From: a virus
IMG/VR virus record: IMGVR_UViG_3300044941_000536
Location: 1 to 47,867 of that record
DNA: 47,867 bases
Reading direction: 5' to 3' (one strand)
Part shown: positions 5,906 to 13,562 of the stretch, one piece after another
Layout of the letters: every line of letters starts with the position of its first letter
Position numbering within the stretch: position 1 is the first letter of the stretch
The notes under the pieces: model-generated
Told to the model about the DNA's origin: nothing
What the model saw: the letters and a program-made list of their open reading frames with translations, nothing else
Databases searched by the model: none
Program-made: the position numbers and the translations under genes

Positions 5906-8632
5906 ATGAAGGAAGTCATCGAACTCATCGCGACGATCAAGGCCACGGCTGGCGAGTTCACGGCTGCGATTCGCGACGTGACTGGTGGTCTGACTGACGT
6001 GGCGAAGCAGGTCGACGCTGCGGCGCGCGAGTTCGACGAACTCAACCGGGCGACGCTCGACAAGATCATCGGCGAGCTCGAGGGGACGACATCCGCGTCG
6101 TCGGAGGCGGCCAAGGGCACCGAGAAACTCGGGGACGCTGCTGCCGAAGCGTCGCTGTCACTTCAGCAGCTCGAGTCCTCGGCCGGCCTGCGCGCACTCA
6201 ATGACGGCGCCGCCGAGGCCGAGAAGTCCATGAGCTCGCTCGACAAGGCTATCCAGGCTGCACGCGAGGAAGCAGGGGAGCTGGGCGAGACGCCGCTCGA
6301 TGCGCTCGCTCGCGAGATCGAGAACTCTGACGCGGCGATCATCGCCCTCGAGAAGTCCATCGAGCAATCGACGAAGGAGCTCGAGACGCTCGACCGGGTT
6401 GCCCAGGACAGGCTGCAGGCTGAGATCGCCGCCTCGCAGAAGCAGCTCGATGCGTTGAGGGCCAAGAGCAACCACGCCAAGGCGGAACTCGCGCGCCTTG
6501 ACCAGACGCCGATGCAGCGGCTGAAGGCTAGGATCAAAAGTGTCGCTGAAGAGGCAGCCGCCACTGCAAAGCGAGTCGGCGCTGCGACTGCGGCGATTGC
6601 CGGCGCGATCGCAGGCGCCAGCGCCATCGCCGCGAAGGGCGCCCTGTCCACGGGCTCCAGCTTCGCCGAGCTCACCTCGATCCTCGAGGACGACCTCAAG
6701 CGCAACGCGCAGTTTCTCACTGACTTCCAGCGGGGCGTGCGAGCCATCTCGACCGAGATGGTGATCGACATCAACGAGATCTACCGCGCCGCCTATCAGG
6801 CCCGATCGGCCGGCATCGCGGGGCGCGATCTGCTCGATTTCCTTCGCGCGGCTGCGGTCGGCGCCAAGGGTGGCGTCGCTGACCTCACGGCGGCGGTCGA
6901 CGCTGCAACCACCGTCATGAATGCCTACAGCGAAGAGAACCTAAAGGCGGCCGATGTCTTCGACACCATGTTCACCGCGGTGCTGAAAGGGAAGCTTACC
7001 TTCGCACAGCTCTCCGCGGTCTTGGGCCAGGTCGTGCCCACGGCGAAGGCGCTCGGCGTCTCTTTCGATGAGCTGTCGGCATCCCTCGCGGTGTTGACGC
7101 TGAACGGCATGCCCACCACCCAGGCGGCGACAGGCCTGCGCACGGCGCTGGACAACATGGTCAACCCCTCGGAGCAGGCGAAGGCGGCGTCGAAGGCGCT
7201 CGGGGTCGAGTTCTCGGCGACCGCGCTCAGGGCAAAGGGGCTCCGCGGCTTCCTCGGGGAACTCTCCGATCGGCTCAAGAGCCTAGAGGGGCGGGGGCTC
7301 CACGTCGTCGATGCTAAGCAGGTCGCGGCGCAAGAAGCGAAAATCGGTGCTTTAACCAAGAAGCTGGCGGACCTGCAGGAGAAGCTCCGAGGCGCGAGCG
7401 GAGGCGCACGCGAAGGCCTGGTGAGGCAGATCAACGAGGTGGGGGCGGCGCTCGGTGAAGCCCGCGAGCGGCTCTTCGCCTTAAAGGTTGGGGAGGAGGT
7501 CGCGCGCAACGCCACCGAGGCCATCATCGAGATGTTCGGCAGCGTCGAGTCCAAGAACGTCGTGTTCGCCTTGATGGCGAACGATGTCGCCCAGCTCAAC
7601 AGCGTGATGGGTGACATGGCGAACAAATCGGGCGCCGCTGCCGAGGCCTTCGCGACGATCAAGGAAAACGACCCGGGCTGGGCGCTTAAGCAGACCGCGG
7701 CGGAAGCTGCCGCCCTGAAGGATCAGGTCGGGACCGACCTGCTGATTGCGCTCAAGGACCTCTTCGCCGCCCTGAGCTCGGTGACGCAATCGCTGCGCGA
7801 ATGGGCAGCCGAAAACCCCAGGCTCTCCTCAGGCATCATCATTGTCCTCACGGCGATTCTCTCTCTCGCGGCAGCCATCGCAGCCATCGTGTGGGCGATC
7901 GGTACCCTGATCACCTCCGTAGTGGCCATCGGCGCCAAGCTCGCGCTCATCGGCGCGCTCTTCGTCAAGCTCAAGGCCGCGGCCATCGCCGTGGGCGTAG
8001 CCATCGCTGGTATCTCTGCGCCCGTCTGGATCGCCATTGCAGCGATCGCCGCGGCAGTCGCGCTCGTCGTCGTGTATTGGGACGAGATCATCGAGGCGAC
8101 CTCGAACGCGATGTACGAGATCGGCCGCTTTTTCTGGGATCTGGGCGAAAATGCCCAGTTCGTCTGGGGCGAGATCAAGCGCTGGGGGCTCGACATGATC
8201 AGCGTGCTCATGGACAGGTTCCGGAGCATGTTCGATTGGCTGGGGAAGAAGCTGGCATGGCTGGCCGAGAAGCTTGGCCTCGCTAGCGAGACGACCGAGC
8301 TGACCGGCAAAGGCGGCGTTTCTCCCGAGGAGGCTCGGCGCCGCAACGAAGAGCGCTGGAACAGCCAAGGGGGCGACGTGAAGAAGTTCGCCGCTGGCGG
8401 TATCGTCACGCGCCCTACTCTCGCCTTGGCCGGCGAGGCCGGCCCCGAGGCTTTTGTTCCCCTCAGCAACGGCGCGATCCCAGTGTCCCTCAACCTGGAC
8501 TCTATGGGCGCCACAGCAGGCCCGGGAGGCGGCTCGTTCGCGCCCAACATCACCATCATGCAGCAGCCAGGCGAGTCCGCGGAAGCCCTAGCCCGCCGCG
8601 TCGCTGATGTCCTGCTCCGGAGGCGAGGCTGA
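5906..8632 (+). CDS. Tail tape measure protein
   Basis: 908 residues; GGAGG precedes the ATG. The first 200 residues are heptad-rich coiled coil. A TP901-like tape-measure core follows (about 250-460, including LNGMPTTQAATGLRTALDN), then another coiled coil (about 475-520). Hydrophobic segments occupy about 640-720, as in proteins that enter the host membrane during DNA delivery. The end carries the typical AAGGIVTRPTLALAGEAGPE motif. It sets tail length and helps DNA entry. In most siphophages this gene directly follows the G/GT chaperone genes; here it is on the opposite strand about 12 kb from them. Confidence 0.92.
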   Translation: MKEVIELIATIKATAGEFTAAIRDVTGGLTDVAKQVDAAAREFDELNRATLDKIIGELEGTTSASSEAAKGTEKLGDAAAEASLSLQQLESSAGLRALNDGAAEAEKSMSSLDKAIQAAREEAGELGETPLDALAREIENSDAAIIALEKSIEQSTKELETLDRVAQDRLQAEIAASQKQLDALRAKSNHAKAELARLDQTPMQRLKARIKSVAEEAAATAKRVGAATAAIAGAIAGASAIAAKGALSTGSSFAELTSILEDDLKRNAQFLTDFQRGVRAISTEMVIDINEIYRAAYQARSAGIAGRDLLDFLRAAAVGAKGGVADLTAAVDAATTVMNAYSEENLKAADVFDTMFTAVLKGKLTFAQLSAVLGQVVPTAKALGVSFDELSASLAVLTLNGMPTTQAATGLRTALDNMVNPSEQAKAASKALGVEFSATALRAKGLRGFLGELSDRLKSLEGRGLHVVDAKQVAAQEAKIGALTKKLADLQEKLRGASGGAREGLVRQINEVGAALGEARERLFALKVGEEVARNATEAIIEMFGSVESKNVVFALMANDVAQLNSVMGDMANKSGAAAEAFATIKENDPGWALKQTAAEAAALKDQVGTDLLIALKDLFAALSSVTQSLREWAAENPRLSSGIIIVLTAILSLAAAIAAIVWAIGTLITSVVAIGAKLALIGALFVKLKAAAIAVGVAIAGISAPVWIAIAAIAAAVALVVVYWDEIIEATSNAMYEIGRFFWDLGENAQFVWGEIKRWGLDMISVLMDRFRSMFDWLGKKLAWLAEKLGLASETTELTGKGGVSPEEARRRNEERWNSQGGDVKKFAAGGIVTRPTLALAGEAGPEAFVPLSNGAIPVSLNLDSMGATAGPGGGSFAPNITIMQQPGESAEALARRVADVLLRRRG

Positions 8633-9513
8633 TGCCGACACCGCTCTACTGGGCCCCCACCATAGTCTACGGCAGCACGAGGTTTTACCTGCCGCCGTGG
8701 GTCAGCGCTCGCGTCAGCCGATCGCAGTTCATTGACCTACAGAGCGTGCCGCGCACGAACCGTGCGGTAATCACGCGCGTTGACAAGAATCAGGGCACAC
8801 TGATCGCCCTCGACTGCAGTGGTGTGGTCCCGCATTCAAGCCAAGCGGAGGTTATCGCTTGGCTCGAGCAGATCTGGGAGGAGCTGTCCGGCAAGGTGTT
8901 CAAGCTCTTCCTCTGGTCGGATCGCGGCTGGGAGGAGTGCGCGCTCGACACGCACGAACACGAGATCGGGCTCGATCCGCTATGCGTCCTACAGGGGCTG
9001 ACGCTGTCTATACGCTCGGCGAACAGCGCGCCCACCACGAGCCAGCAGCTCGTCTTTACTGACTACGCGAACGAGTATCCCTACGCTGCGCTCGTCGGCC
9101 GACCGGCCGGCGTCGCAGCCACCCCAGGAGTGTTGCGACCCGTGACTGAACCCAGCCAGGCCAACTATGGCGGAACCTTTCATGGCGTCCTCGGCGCCGC
9201 ATCTGTTGCAGGGGAAGAGCATGTCTTCCGCGTTGGCGGCAGCGCAGGCTCGTCCTGGCGTGTTCGCGGGATCCAGATCACCTCGGCAGAGCTGCCCGTC
9301 GCGTCGGCCACCACGACCATCCGTCTGTCAACTCAGCCGATCGGCGGGGCGGACCCGCAGACGTTGGATGTCAGCGTCGCCAGCGACGAGACCTTCTCGG
9401 ATGTCTCGCCGGCATCAATCTTGGTAACCGAAGGCGACGCGCTGTACGTCTACGCGACCGCGGGCGGCGGCCACCAGAACCTGCAGTACCGATTCCTGCT
9501 GACGGCGGAGTGA
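8632..9513 (+). CDS. Probable distal tail protein
   Basis: 293 residues; the ATG shares one base with the tape measure stop (TGATG), so translation is coupled. Sequence is beta-rich with no enzymatic motif. The N-terminal part (about 1-130) has the alternating strands expected of a tail-ring domain. The C-terminal part (about 175-293, starting FHGVLGAASVAGEEHVFRVGG) resembles a jelly-roll or carbohydrate-binding module. Position directly after the tape measure suggests a Dit-like tail-tip protein. GTCTATAC lies at 9006-9013, using the rare ATA codon. Confidence 0.6.
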   Translation: MPTPLYWAPTIVYGSTRFYLPPWVSARVSRSQFIDLQSVPRTNRAVITRVDKNQGTLIALDCSGVVPHSSQAEVIAWLEQIWEELSGKVFKLFLWSDRGWEECALDTHEHEIGLDPLCVLQGLTLSIRSANSAPTTSQQLVFTDYANEYPYAALVGRPAGVAATPGVLRPVTEPSQANYGGTFHGVLGAASVAGEEHVFRVGGSAGSSWRVRGIQITSAELPVASATTTIRLSTQPIGGADPQTLDVSVASDETFSDVSPASILVTEGDALYVYATAGGGHQNLQYRFLLTAE

Positions 9514-9516
9514 CCC

Positions 9517-10488
9517 ATGGCGACCCGGAGATACGTTGCGAAGGAGCTTCAGCTCGATCCCAACTCCAACGGGACCGGGCCAGTGCTGACCGCGGCGCAG
9601 CTCGCGGCAATGCTGGCGGCTGGCTCGCCGCAGCCTGCAAACCTGATCTACGCTGGCCCGTCGTCGGGAGGCAACGCGGCCCCGACTTTCCGCTCGCTCG
9701 TGGCGAACGACCTCCCGACCGTTCCGATCACAAAGGGTGGCACAGGAGCCACCACGGCCGAAGGCGCGCGCGCCGCGCTGGGGATCGACACGGCGCTCGC
9801 CGGCAAGCAGAACGCGGATCCGCTGCTGTCGGCCATCGCCGCCTTGTCGACGACTGCGGATAGACTGATATACACGACCGGCGTGGACACGGTGGCGCTG
9901 TCGCCGTTGACGAGCTTTGCGCGCTCGCTGCTCGACGACGCGGACGCGGCGACGGCGCGCGCGACGCTGGGGCTGGGCGCAAATGCTAGCGTCACTTTCG
10001 GCGCGCTCTTGGCGACCAATATCACCGGCGTGACAATCTTTGCTACAAATGTCGCGAGCACGAGCGTCAATGCGCAGAGCCTTACCGGTGCAAATATCAC
10101 AGCTACCGGTGCGATCTCGGGCGGGAGCGCCAACATTGCCGGCGACATCGCCGCCGGGCGGCTCTTCCGCTGCCCGAGCGTGCCGCCGTACCAGTCGTCA
10201 AACTCGGCGATCGTCCTGACCGCCGCCAGCAGCGGCGGGACGTTCATTTCTCCCGTCGGCTTCGAGCTACCGAACGTAGCATCGATACCAACAAACTGGA
10301 ACGTAAGGCTGATCTTCGAGGACTATGGAGCCTACGTCAGTGCTCTCGGAGGCAATATTATAGACCCCGAGGGCGCCTTCGGCGACTCGGCGCTACAGTC
10401 CTCAAACTCGTGGGGACTCATGGATATATACACCGACGGCACCAACTACATCGTCGCACACTACCGCGGCCTCTTCCAATCTGTATAG
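9517..10488 (+). CDS. Tail fibre protein
   Basis: 323 residues. It carries the phage-fibre signature ITKGGTGATTAEGARAALG (about residues 70-90), repeated in weaker form as LLDDADAATARATLGLG, then a Ser/Thr/Ala-rich beta-helix-like region (about 160-230) and a C-terminal beta domain (DYGAYVSALGGNII...) that may bind the receptor. It starts 3 nt after the previous stop with GGCGGAG upstream. It probably recognises the host surface. The stop codon overlaps a GTATAGAC copy (10483-10490) that also lies ahead of the next gene. Confidence 0.8.
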   Translation: MATRRYVAKELQLDPNSNGTGPVLTAAQLAAMLAAGSPQPANLIYAGPSSGGNAAPTFRSLVANDLPTVPITKGGTGATTAEGARAALGIDTALAGKQNADPLLSAIAALSTTADRLIYTTGVDTVALSPLTSFARSLLDDADAATARATLGLGANASVTFGALLATNITGVTIFATNVASTSVNAQSLTGANITATGAISGGSANIAGDIAAGRLFRCPSVPPYQSSNSAIVLTAASSGGTFISPVGFELPNVASIPTNWNVRLIFEDYGAYVSALGGNIIDPEGAFGDSALQSSNSWGLMDIYTDGTNYIVAHYRGLFQSV

Positions 10489-10490
10489 AC
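10483..10490 (+). promoter_or_regulatory. GTATAGAC copy ahead of a gene start
   Basis: The octamer overlaps the fibre stop codon and lies 23 nt before the next ATG. A partial copy (ATAGACA, 10493-10499) follows, then AAGGAG. The arrangement resembles the tandem pair at 22105-22125. Confidence 0.45.
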
Positions 10491-10513
10491 AAATAGACAA
10501 GGAGCCCACCACC

Positions 10514-10831
10514 ATGACCATGCCGCCATTCTCCTCCACCGACTGGATCGCCGCCGGCCGCGCCGCCGAGCAGGCAGGCCCCATCGTCGACCGCCTGCGC
10601 ACCGCCGCCGCCAACATGGACGCCCTCCTGCGCCACCTCGACGCGGCCAACGCCCGCGTCCTGCGCGCCGACGATCCCGCCGCCGCTGCGGCCGCGCTCG
10701 AGCCCGCCCTGCGCTCGATGCGCGACGGCCAGCTCCCCGCGCTGCTCGCCGCCTGCAACGAGGCGATCACAGCGGCGAACGTCTATACGCCGCTACTCGA
10801 CGCCATCCTCGGCGTCCCCGAGGAGGAGTGA
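10514..10831 (+). CDS. Small Ala-rich helical protein, unknown
   Basis: 105 residues; AAGGAG at 10499-10504 gives the start. About a third of residues are Ala and the whole chain is predicted helical (AANMDALLRHLDAANARVLRADD...). It has no Cys, no membrane segment and no known motif. It sits between the fibre and holin-like genes, a place often taken by fibre chaperones or small virion proteins; neither can be shown. A GTCTATAC copy (10781-10788) encodes NVYTP. Confidence 0.6.
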   Translation: MTMPPFSSTDWIAAGRAAEQAGPIVDRLRTAAANMDALLRHLDAANARVLRADDPAAAAAALEPALRSMRDGQLPALLAACNEAITAANVYTPLLDAILGVPEEE

Positions 10832-10834
10832 CCG

Positions 10835-11011
10835 GTGAAGCCAGACGTCACGCGTCTCCGCCAATGTCTTCAGCTCCTGCACCAGTGCGCTCGCGAGTCA
10901 CACCAGCCCTACCAGGTCCACGCTCAATGCGACGTCGCCGCGGCCGAGCTCAAGGCTCTGATCGACTCGCTCCAGCCGAAGCCGAAGGTCACGCAAAAGG
11001 AAGTCTCATGA
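10835..11011 (+). CDS. Small Cys-containing protein, unknown
   Basis: 58 residues from a GTG start 3 nt after the previous stop, with AGGAGG upstream (10821-10826). Three Cys residues (RQCLQLLHQC... and QCDVAAAELK) lie in an otherwise helical peptide. The stop overlaps the next ATG (ATGA at 11008-11011), good evidence that it is translated. It could be a regulator or an antiholin-like partner of the next gene; function unknown. Confidence 0.5.
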   Translation: MKPDVTRLRQCLQLLHQCARESHQPYQVHAQCDVAAAELKALIDSLQPKPKVTQKEVS

Positions 11012-11319
11012 TTACAAAAGCAGTTGGCATCGGGCTCGTCGGGCTGACGGGGATGGCAGCCACCACAGTCTTCGATCCGTCCCCCTTCATCTCCTACGAG
11101 AAGATCGGCATCGCTGCGATCACCATCGGCATCCTGCTTTACCTCCTTGTTGCGGAACGCAACGACCGCATCGCGATGACAAAGAAGTACCAGGAGCTGC
11201 AGGAGGGGATTCTCAGAAGCCACACGATCGTCCTCGAGAAGAGCGCTGAGGCGATGCGCGAGCACGCCCACGCGATGACTCGCCTGGCTGTATCCCTCGA
11301 CCGCCGCGAGGGGTCGTGA
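11008..11319 (+). CDS. Small membrane protein, holin-like
   Basis: 103 residues. Two hydrophobic segments (about 4-21 and 32-48) are separated by a short loop containing DPSP, followed by a charged helical tail (ERNDRIAMTKKYQELQEG...). Size and topology fit a two-pass holin with a long cytoplasmic tail. No lysozyme gene is next to it, so the assignment rests on topology alone. The ATG overlaps the previous stop, and AAGGAA lies upstream. Confidence 0.55.
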   Translation: MITKAVGIGLVGLTGMAATTVFDPSPFISYEKIGIAAITIGILLYLLVAERNDRIAMTKKYQELQEGILRSHTIVLEKSAEAMREHAHAMTRLAVSLDRREGS

Positions 11320-11320
11320 C

Positions 11321-11980
11321 ATGATCCGCGTGGGGCTGCAGGTCGATGGCCTGCTGCAGCTCAAGAAGAAGTTCGAGGCGCTTGGCCGCGAGAACTGGTC
11401 GCGCAGCGTCCTGACGCCCTTCGGGGGGCGCATGCAGCGTTCGGTCGCCCAGGTGTTCCGCGAGCAGAAGGATCCGAAGACCGGGGCGCCCTGGCCGAAG
11501 ACCTCGGCGGGCGTGCTGAAGTCGCGTCCTGGCGGTGGCAAGGGCGGCAAGACCCTCAGCGATACTCGCGCCCTCTTGAACTCGATCGTCAGCCGGCCGC
11601 CGCGCGTCACGCCCGCGTCGGTCTCGGTCGGGTCGAATCTCATCTACGCCCTGATCCACCAGAAGGGCGGTACGATCAAAGCCAAGAAGGGTAAGTACCT
11701 CACGATCCCGGTGACGCGCGAGGCGCGCCGCGCCGGGTCCATCCGCGCGTGGTTCGCGGCCAATGGCAAGCAGGCGCGCTGGCTCTTCGGGAGGAAGGGA
11801 ATCTACGGGGCGGGCTTCGCCCAGAAGGGGAAGAAGGGCGGCAAGCCTGTGCCCCACTGGATCTTGGCTAAGGAGATCAAGGTCCCCCAGCGCCGCTACC
11901 TGTACTTCGGGCAGGCCGATCGCGAGGCGCTCACGGATATGATTCAGCGGCGGATCCAGAAGGTAGTGAAGAAGGGCTAG
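11321..11980 (+). CDS. Phage virion morphogenesis protein (Mu gpG / P2 gpS family)
   Basis: 219 residues. The family pattern is present: an early helix, VFREQKDPKTGAPWPKT (about 47-63), LSDTRALLNSIVSRP, then SVGSNLIYALIHQKGGTIKAK. These proteins complete or connect head and tail in Mu-like and P2-like phages. An insertion of basic residues (about 130-175, AKKGKYLTIPVTREARRAG) makes it longer than the usual 150 residues. The start lies 1 nt after the previous stop. Its last 4 nt (CTAG) overlap the stop of the convergent gene. Confidence 0.8.
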   Translation: MIRVGLQVDGLLQLKKKFEALGRENWSRSVLTPFGGRMQRSVAQVFREQKDPKTGAPWPKTSAGVLKSRPGGGKGGKTLSDTRALLNSIVSRPPRVTPASVSVGSNLIYALIHQKGGTIKAKKGKYLTIPVTREARRAGSIRAWFAANGKQARWLFGRKGIYGAGFAQKGKKGGKPVPHWILAKEIKVPQRRYLYFGQADREALTDMIQRRIQKVVKKG

Positions 11981-12291
11981 TCCTCGAGGGTGATGCCGCG
12001 CTCGTCGAGCAGACGTCGCAACTCGGCGAGCGTGCCGGCCCCGACGTTCCGCCAGCGACGTATCTCGCGCCACGTATAGACTGATAGCTGCCGCAGGTCG
12101 ACGATGCGGTGGTGCTCAAGGGCGTTGCGCAGACGCGCGGAAAGTTTCGATGGGTCGAACCGACCCTCCTGCTTCTCGAGCCTTGCGGCCAAGTCGACGA
12201 TAGCCTTCGCGACCTCGGCCTCGCGCCCACGCAGCACGGCGGCTGCGGACGCTGGGATGGTGACGCGGATTTCCTCCATCGGCTCCGTCAT
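11977..12291 (-). CDS. RNA polymerase alpha-subunit C-terminal-domain-like protein
   Basis: 104 residues. Residues about 50-102 resemble the bacterial RNA polymerase alpha C-terminal domain: LSARLRNALEHHRI, then DLRQLSVYTWREIRRWRN, then VGAGTLAELRRLLDERGI. Aligned by eye with E. coli RpoA, the DNA-contacting Arg265 and Asn268 and the Gly of the NLGKKSL loop are kept, while Cys269 and Lys298 are not. The first 49 residues are helical and lack the alpha N-terminal domain, so this cannot assemble polymerase like true alpha. It could bind promoter DNA or compete with host alpha. It is the last gene of the amidoligase operon and contains a GTCTATAC copy (12074-12081). Confidence 0.72.
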   Translation of the reverse strand: MTEPMEEIRVTIPASAAAVLRGREAEVAKAIVDLAARLEKQEGRFDPSKLSARLRNALEHHRIVDLRQLSVYTWREIRRWRNVGAGTLAELRRLLDERGITLED

Positions 12292-12292
12292 G

Positions 12293-12529
12293 TCAGTCCT
12301 CGACGCGTGCGAGCCCCGCGGCAACGAGCTGCTGCACGAGTTCGCCGGCGCGAGCCTCCGCGTCCTTGGCAGCAAGCGCGACCTTCGCTCCGCAACCCTT
12401 CGCGAGGTGGTCGACGTACTCGTTGCCGCTCATGTGTGCCAGGAACGGCGAGCGATCGCGCAGCTCGAGCAGTGCCTTTAGGGCGGTCGCGCCCTCCGTA
12501 CATTCCCCGCCTGCCAGGTAGATCTTCAT
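12293..12529 (-). CDS. Small protein in the amidoligase operon
   Basis: 78 residues; GAAGGAGG precedes the ATG, an excellent ribosome site. It starts MKIYLAGGECTEG, like the first strand and loop of some nucleotide-binding Rossmannoid folds, but is too short for that fold. The rest is helical (ATALKALLELRDRSP..., AKVALAAKDAEARAGELVQQL). Two Cys are present. Between the amidoligase and the alpha-CTD-like gene it could be a substrate peptide or accessory subunit. I do not recognise the family. Confidence 0.6.
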   Translation of the reverse strand: MKIYLAGGECTEGATALKALLELRDRSPFLAHMSGNEYVDHLAKGCGAKVALAAKDAEARAGELVQQLVAAGLARVED

Positions 12530-12549
12530 GGTGTCCTCCTTCGGGGTAG

Positions 12550-12572
12550 GCGGGCGGCTCAAGGCCGCCCGC
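12550..12572 (-). promoter_or_regulatory. Hairpin straddling the amidoligase stop codon
   Basis: GCGGGCGGC and GCCGCCCGC form a perfect 9-bp stem with a 5-nt loop that holds part of the amidoligase TGA (12559-12561). It lies 21 nt upstream of the next start, just ahead of its GAAGGAGG. There is no T-run, so a role in mRNA processing or in limiting downstream translation is more likely than termination. Confidence 0.4.
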
Positions 12573-13431
12573 TCCGGAAGGCACAATCACCGCTCAGGTG
12601 CGCCAGCAAATGCAAGCGCGCCGTCTTAAATTCGTCGCCGATCATGCCGAGGCGCAGAAGGAAAACTCGGAAGTCGTAGCGGGCCGTCGCCTCGGTCGTC
12701 TCGCGGCGCTCGGCCTTAACGCGGCTGCTGCTCGCGGCCTTCGCGACCAGCTTCAGGCAAAGCTGAACGTAGGCCTTCACCTTGCCCGCGTGCAGCGTGC
12801 TGTTGAACCACCGGAACTCGATCGTGCCGCGGTACCAGACGCTGTGGAGGTTGAGGCCGTGGTAGCGGCTCTCGTCGTAGTGCTGGGGGGTGGGGTTGAA
12901 GTGGCCGAACCAGGCGCGGTTCAGATCGTCCATCGTCTGCGGCGGCGTATTGCGGAGGCGCTCGAGGAAGGCGGCGCTGACCCGCTTCGCGTAGCGGTAC
13001 TCGCGGCCGGAGGCGATCTGAAGGGCAGGGGAGATCAGGGCTTCCTGCTGGTAGACCATCTTGGCGACGTTCGCGATCTGGGACGCCGTCAGGCTCTGCG
13101 CGCCGACGTGGATGTGGATCCCGCAGCTCTCGTCGACCTTGGCGCCGCAGGCTCGCACCGCGCGAACCACGTTCTGCAGGGTCTCGAGGTCTTCGTAGCG
13201 GAGGACCGGGGTCACCACCTCGCCCTGGTGGTGGTAGTCGCCGCTGACGCTCGAGTCGCGCATGACCTGCCAGGTTCGCCCGTCGGTAGCCTTGACCCTG
13301 AACTTGTCGTAGGCGCCACCCACGTACTCGGGCGTTCCGCCGACCACCGAGGCAACCGCCTCAGCCACCCGCCGCCGGGTCTGCCCCGTCACCTCGATCT
13401 CGACCCCGAAGGTCAGGTCCCTGAAATCCAT
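12559..13431 (-). CDS. Amidoligase-family (COOH-NH2 ligase) enzyme
   Basis: 290 residues. Hallmarks of the phage/fungal amidoligase family are visible: FGVEIEVTG near the N-terminus (about 8-16), CGIHIHVGA (about 113) and [17 protein letters not shown] (about 220-236). These relatives of glutamine synthetase and gamma-glutamylcysteine ligase use ATP to join a carboxyl to an amine. Predicted roles are peptide tagging or modification of cell-wall or virion components. GGGGAG lies about 9 nt before the ATG. It leads a three-gene leftward cluster with a 78-residue protein and the alpha-CTD-like protein. Substrate unknown. Confidence 0.85.
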   Translation of the reverse strand: MDFRDLTFGVEIEVTGQTRRRVAEAVASVVGGTPEYVGGAYDKFRVKATDGRTWQVMRDSSVSGDYHHQGEVVTPVLRYEDLETLQNVVRAVRACGAKVDESCGIHIHVGAQSLTASQIANVAKMVYQQEALISPALQIASGREYRYAKRVSAAFLERLRNTPPQTMDDLNRAWFGHFNPTPQHYDESRYHGLNLHSVWYRGTIEFRWFNSTLHAGKVKAYVQLCLKLVAKAASSSRVKAERRETTEATARYDFRVFLLRLGMIGDEFKTARLHLLAHLSGDCAFRSGRP

Positions 13432-13562
13432 CTCAGCGTTCTCCCCGTTGGGCTTGGCCGGCGGCTGGCGCCCCGTGCCTGACGGGTCGACACACGCTCT
13501 GGTGCCGCGCGCGATGCAAGGCGATAAGCACACATAAGTCGTTTATTATCAACTGGCAGAGG
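13432..13562 (-). promoter_or_regulatory. AT-rich gap, possible promoter for the amidoligase cluster
   Basis: The 131-bp gap contains an AT-rich patch (about 13525-13560) in an otherwise GC-rich genome. On the minus strand it reads TTGATAATAAACGACTTATG, with nested TTAT/ATAA repeats. TTGATA could be a -35 element, but no convincing -10 at 17 bp is seen. It may let the cluster be expressed apart from the tail operon. Confidence 0.35.
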
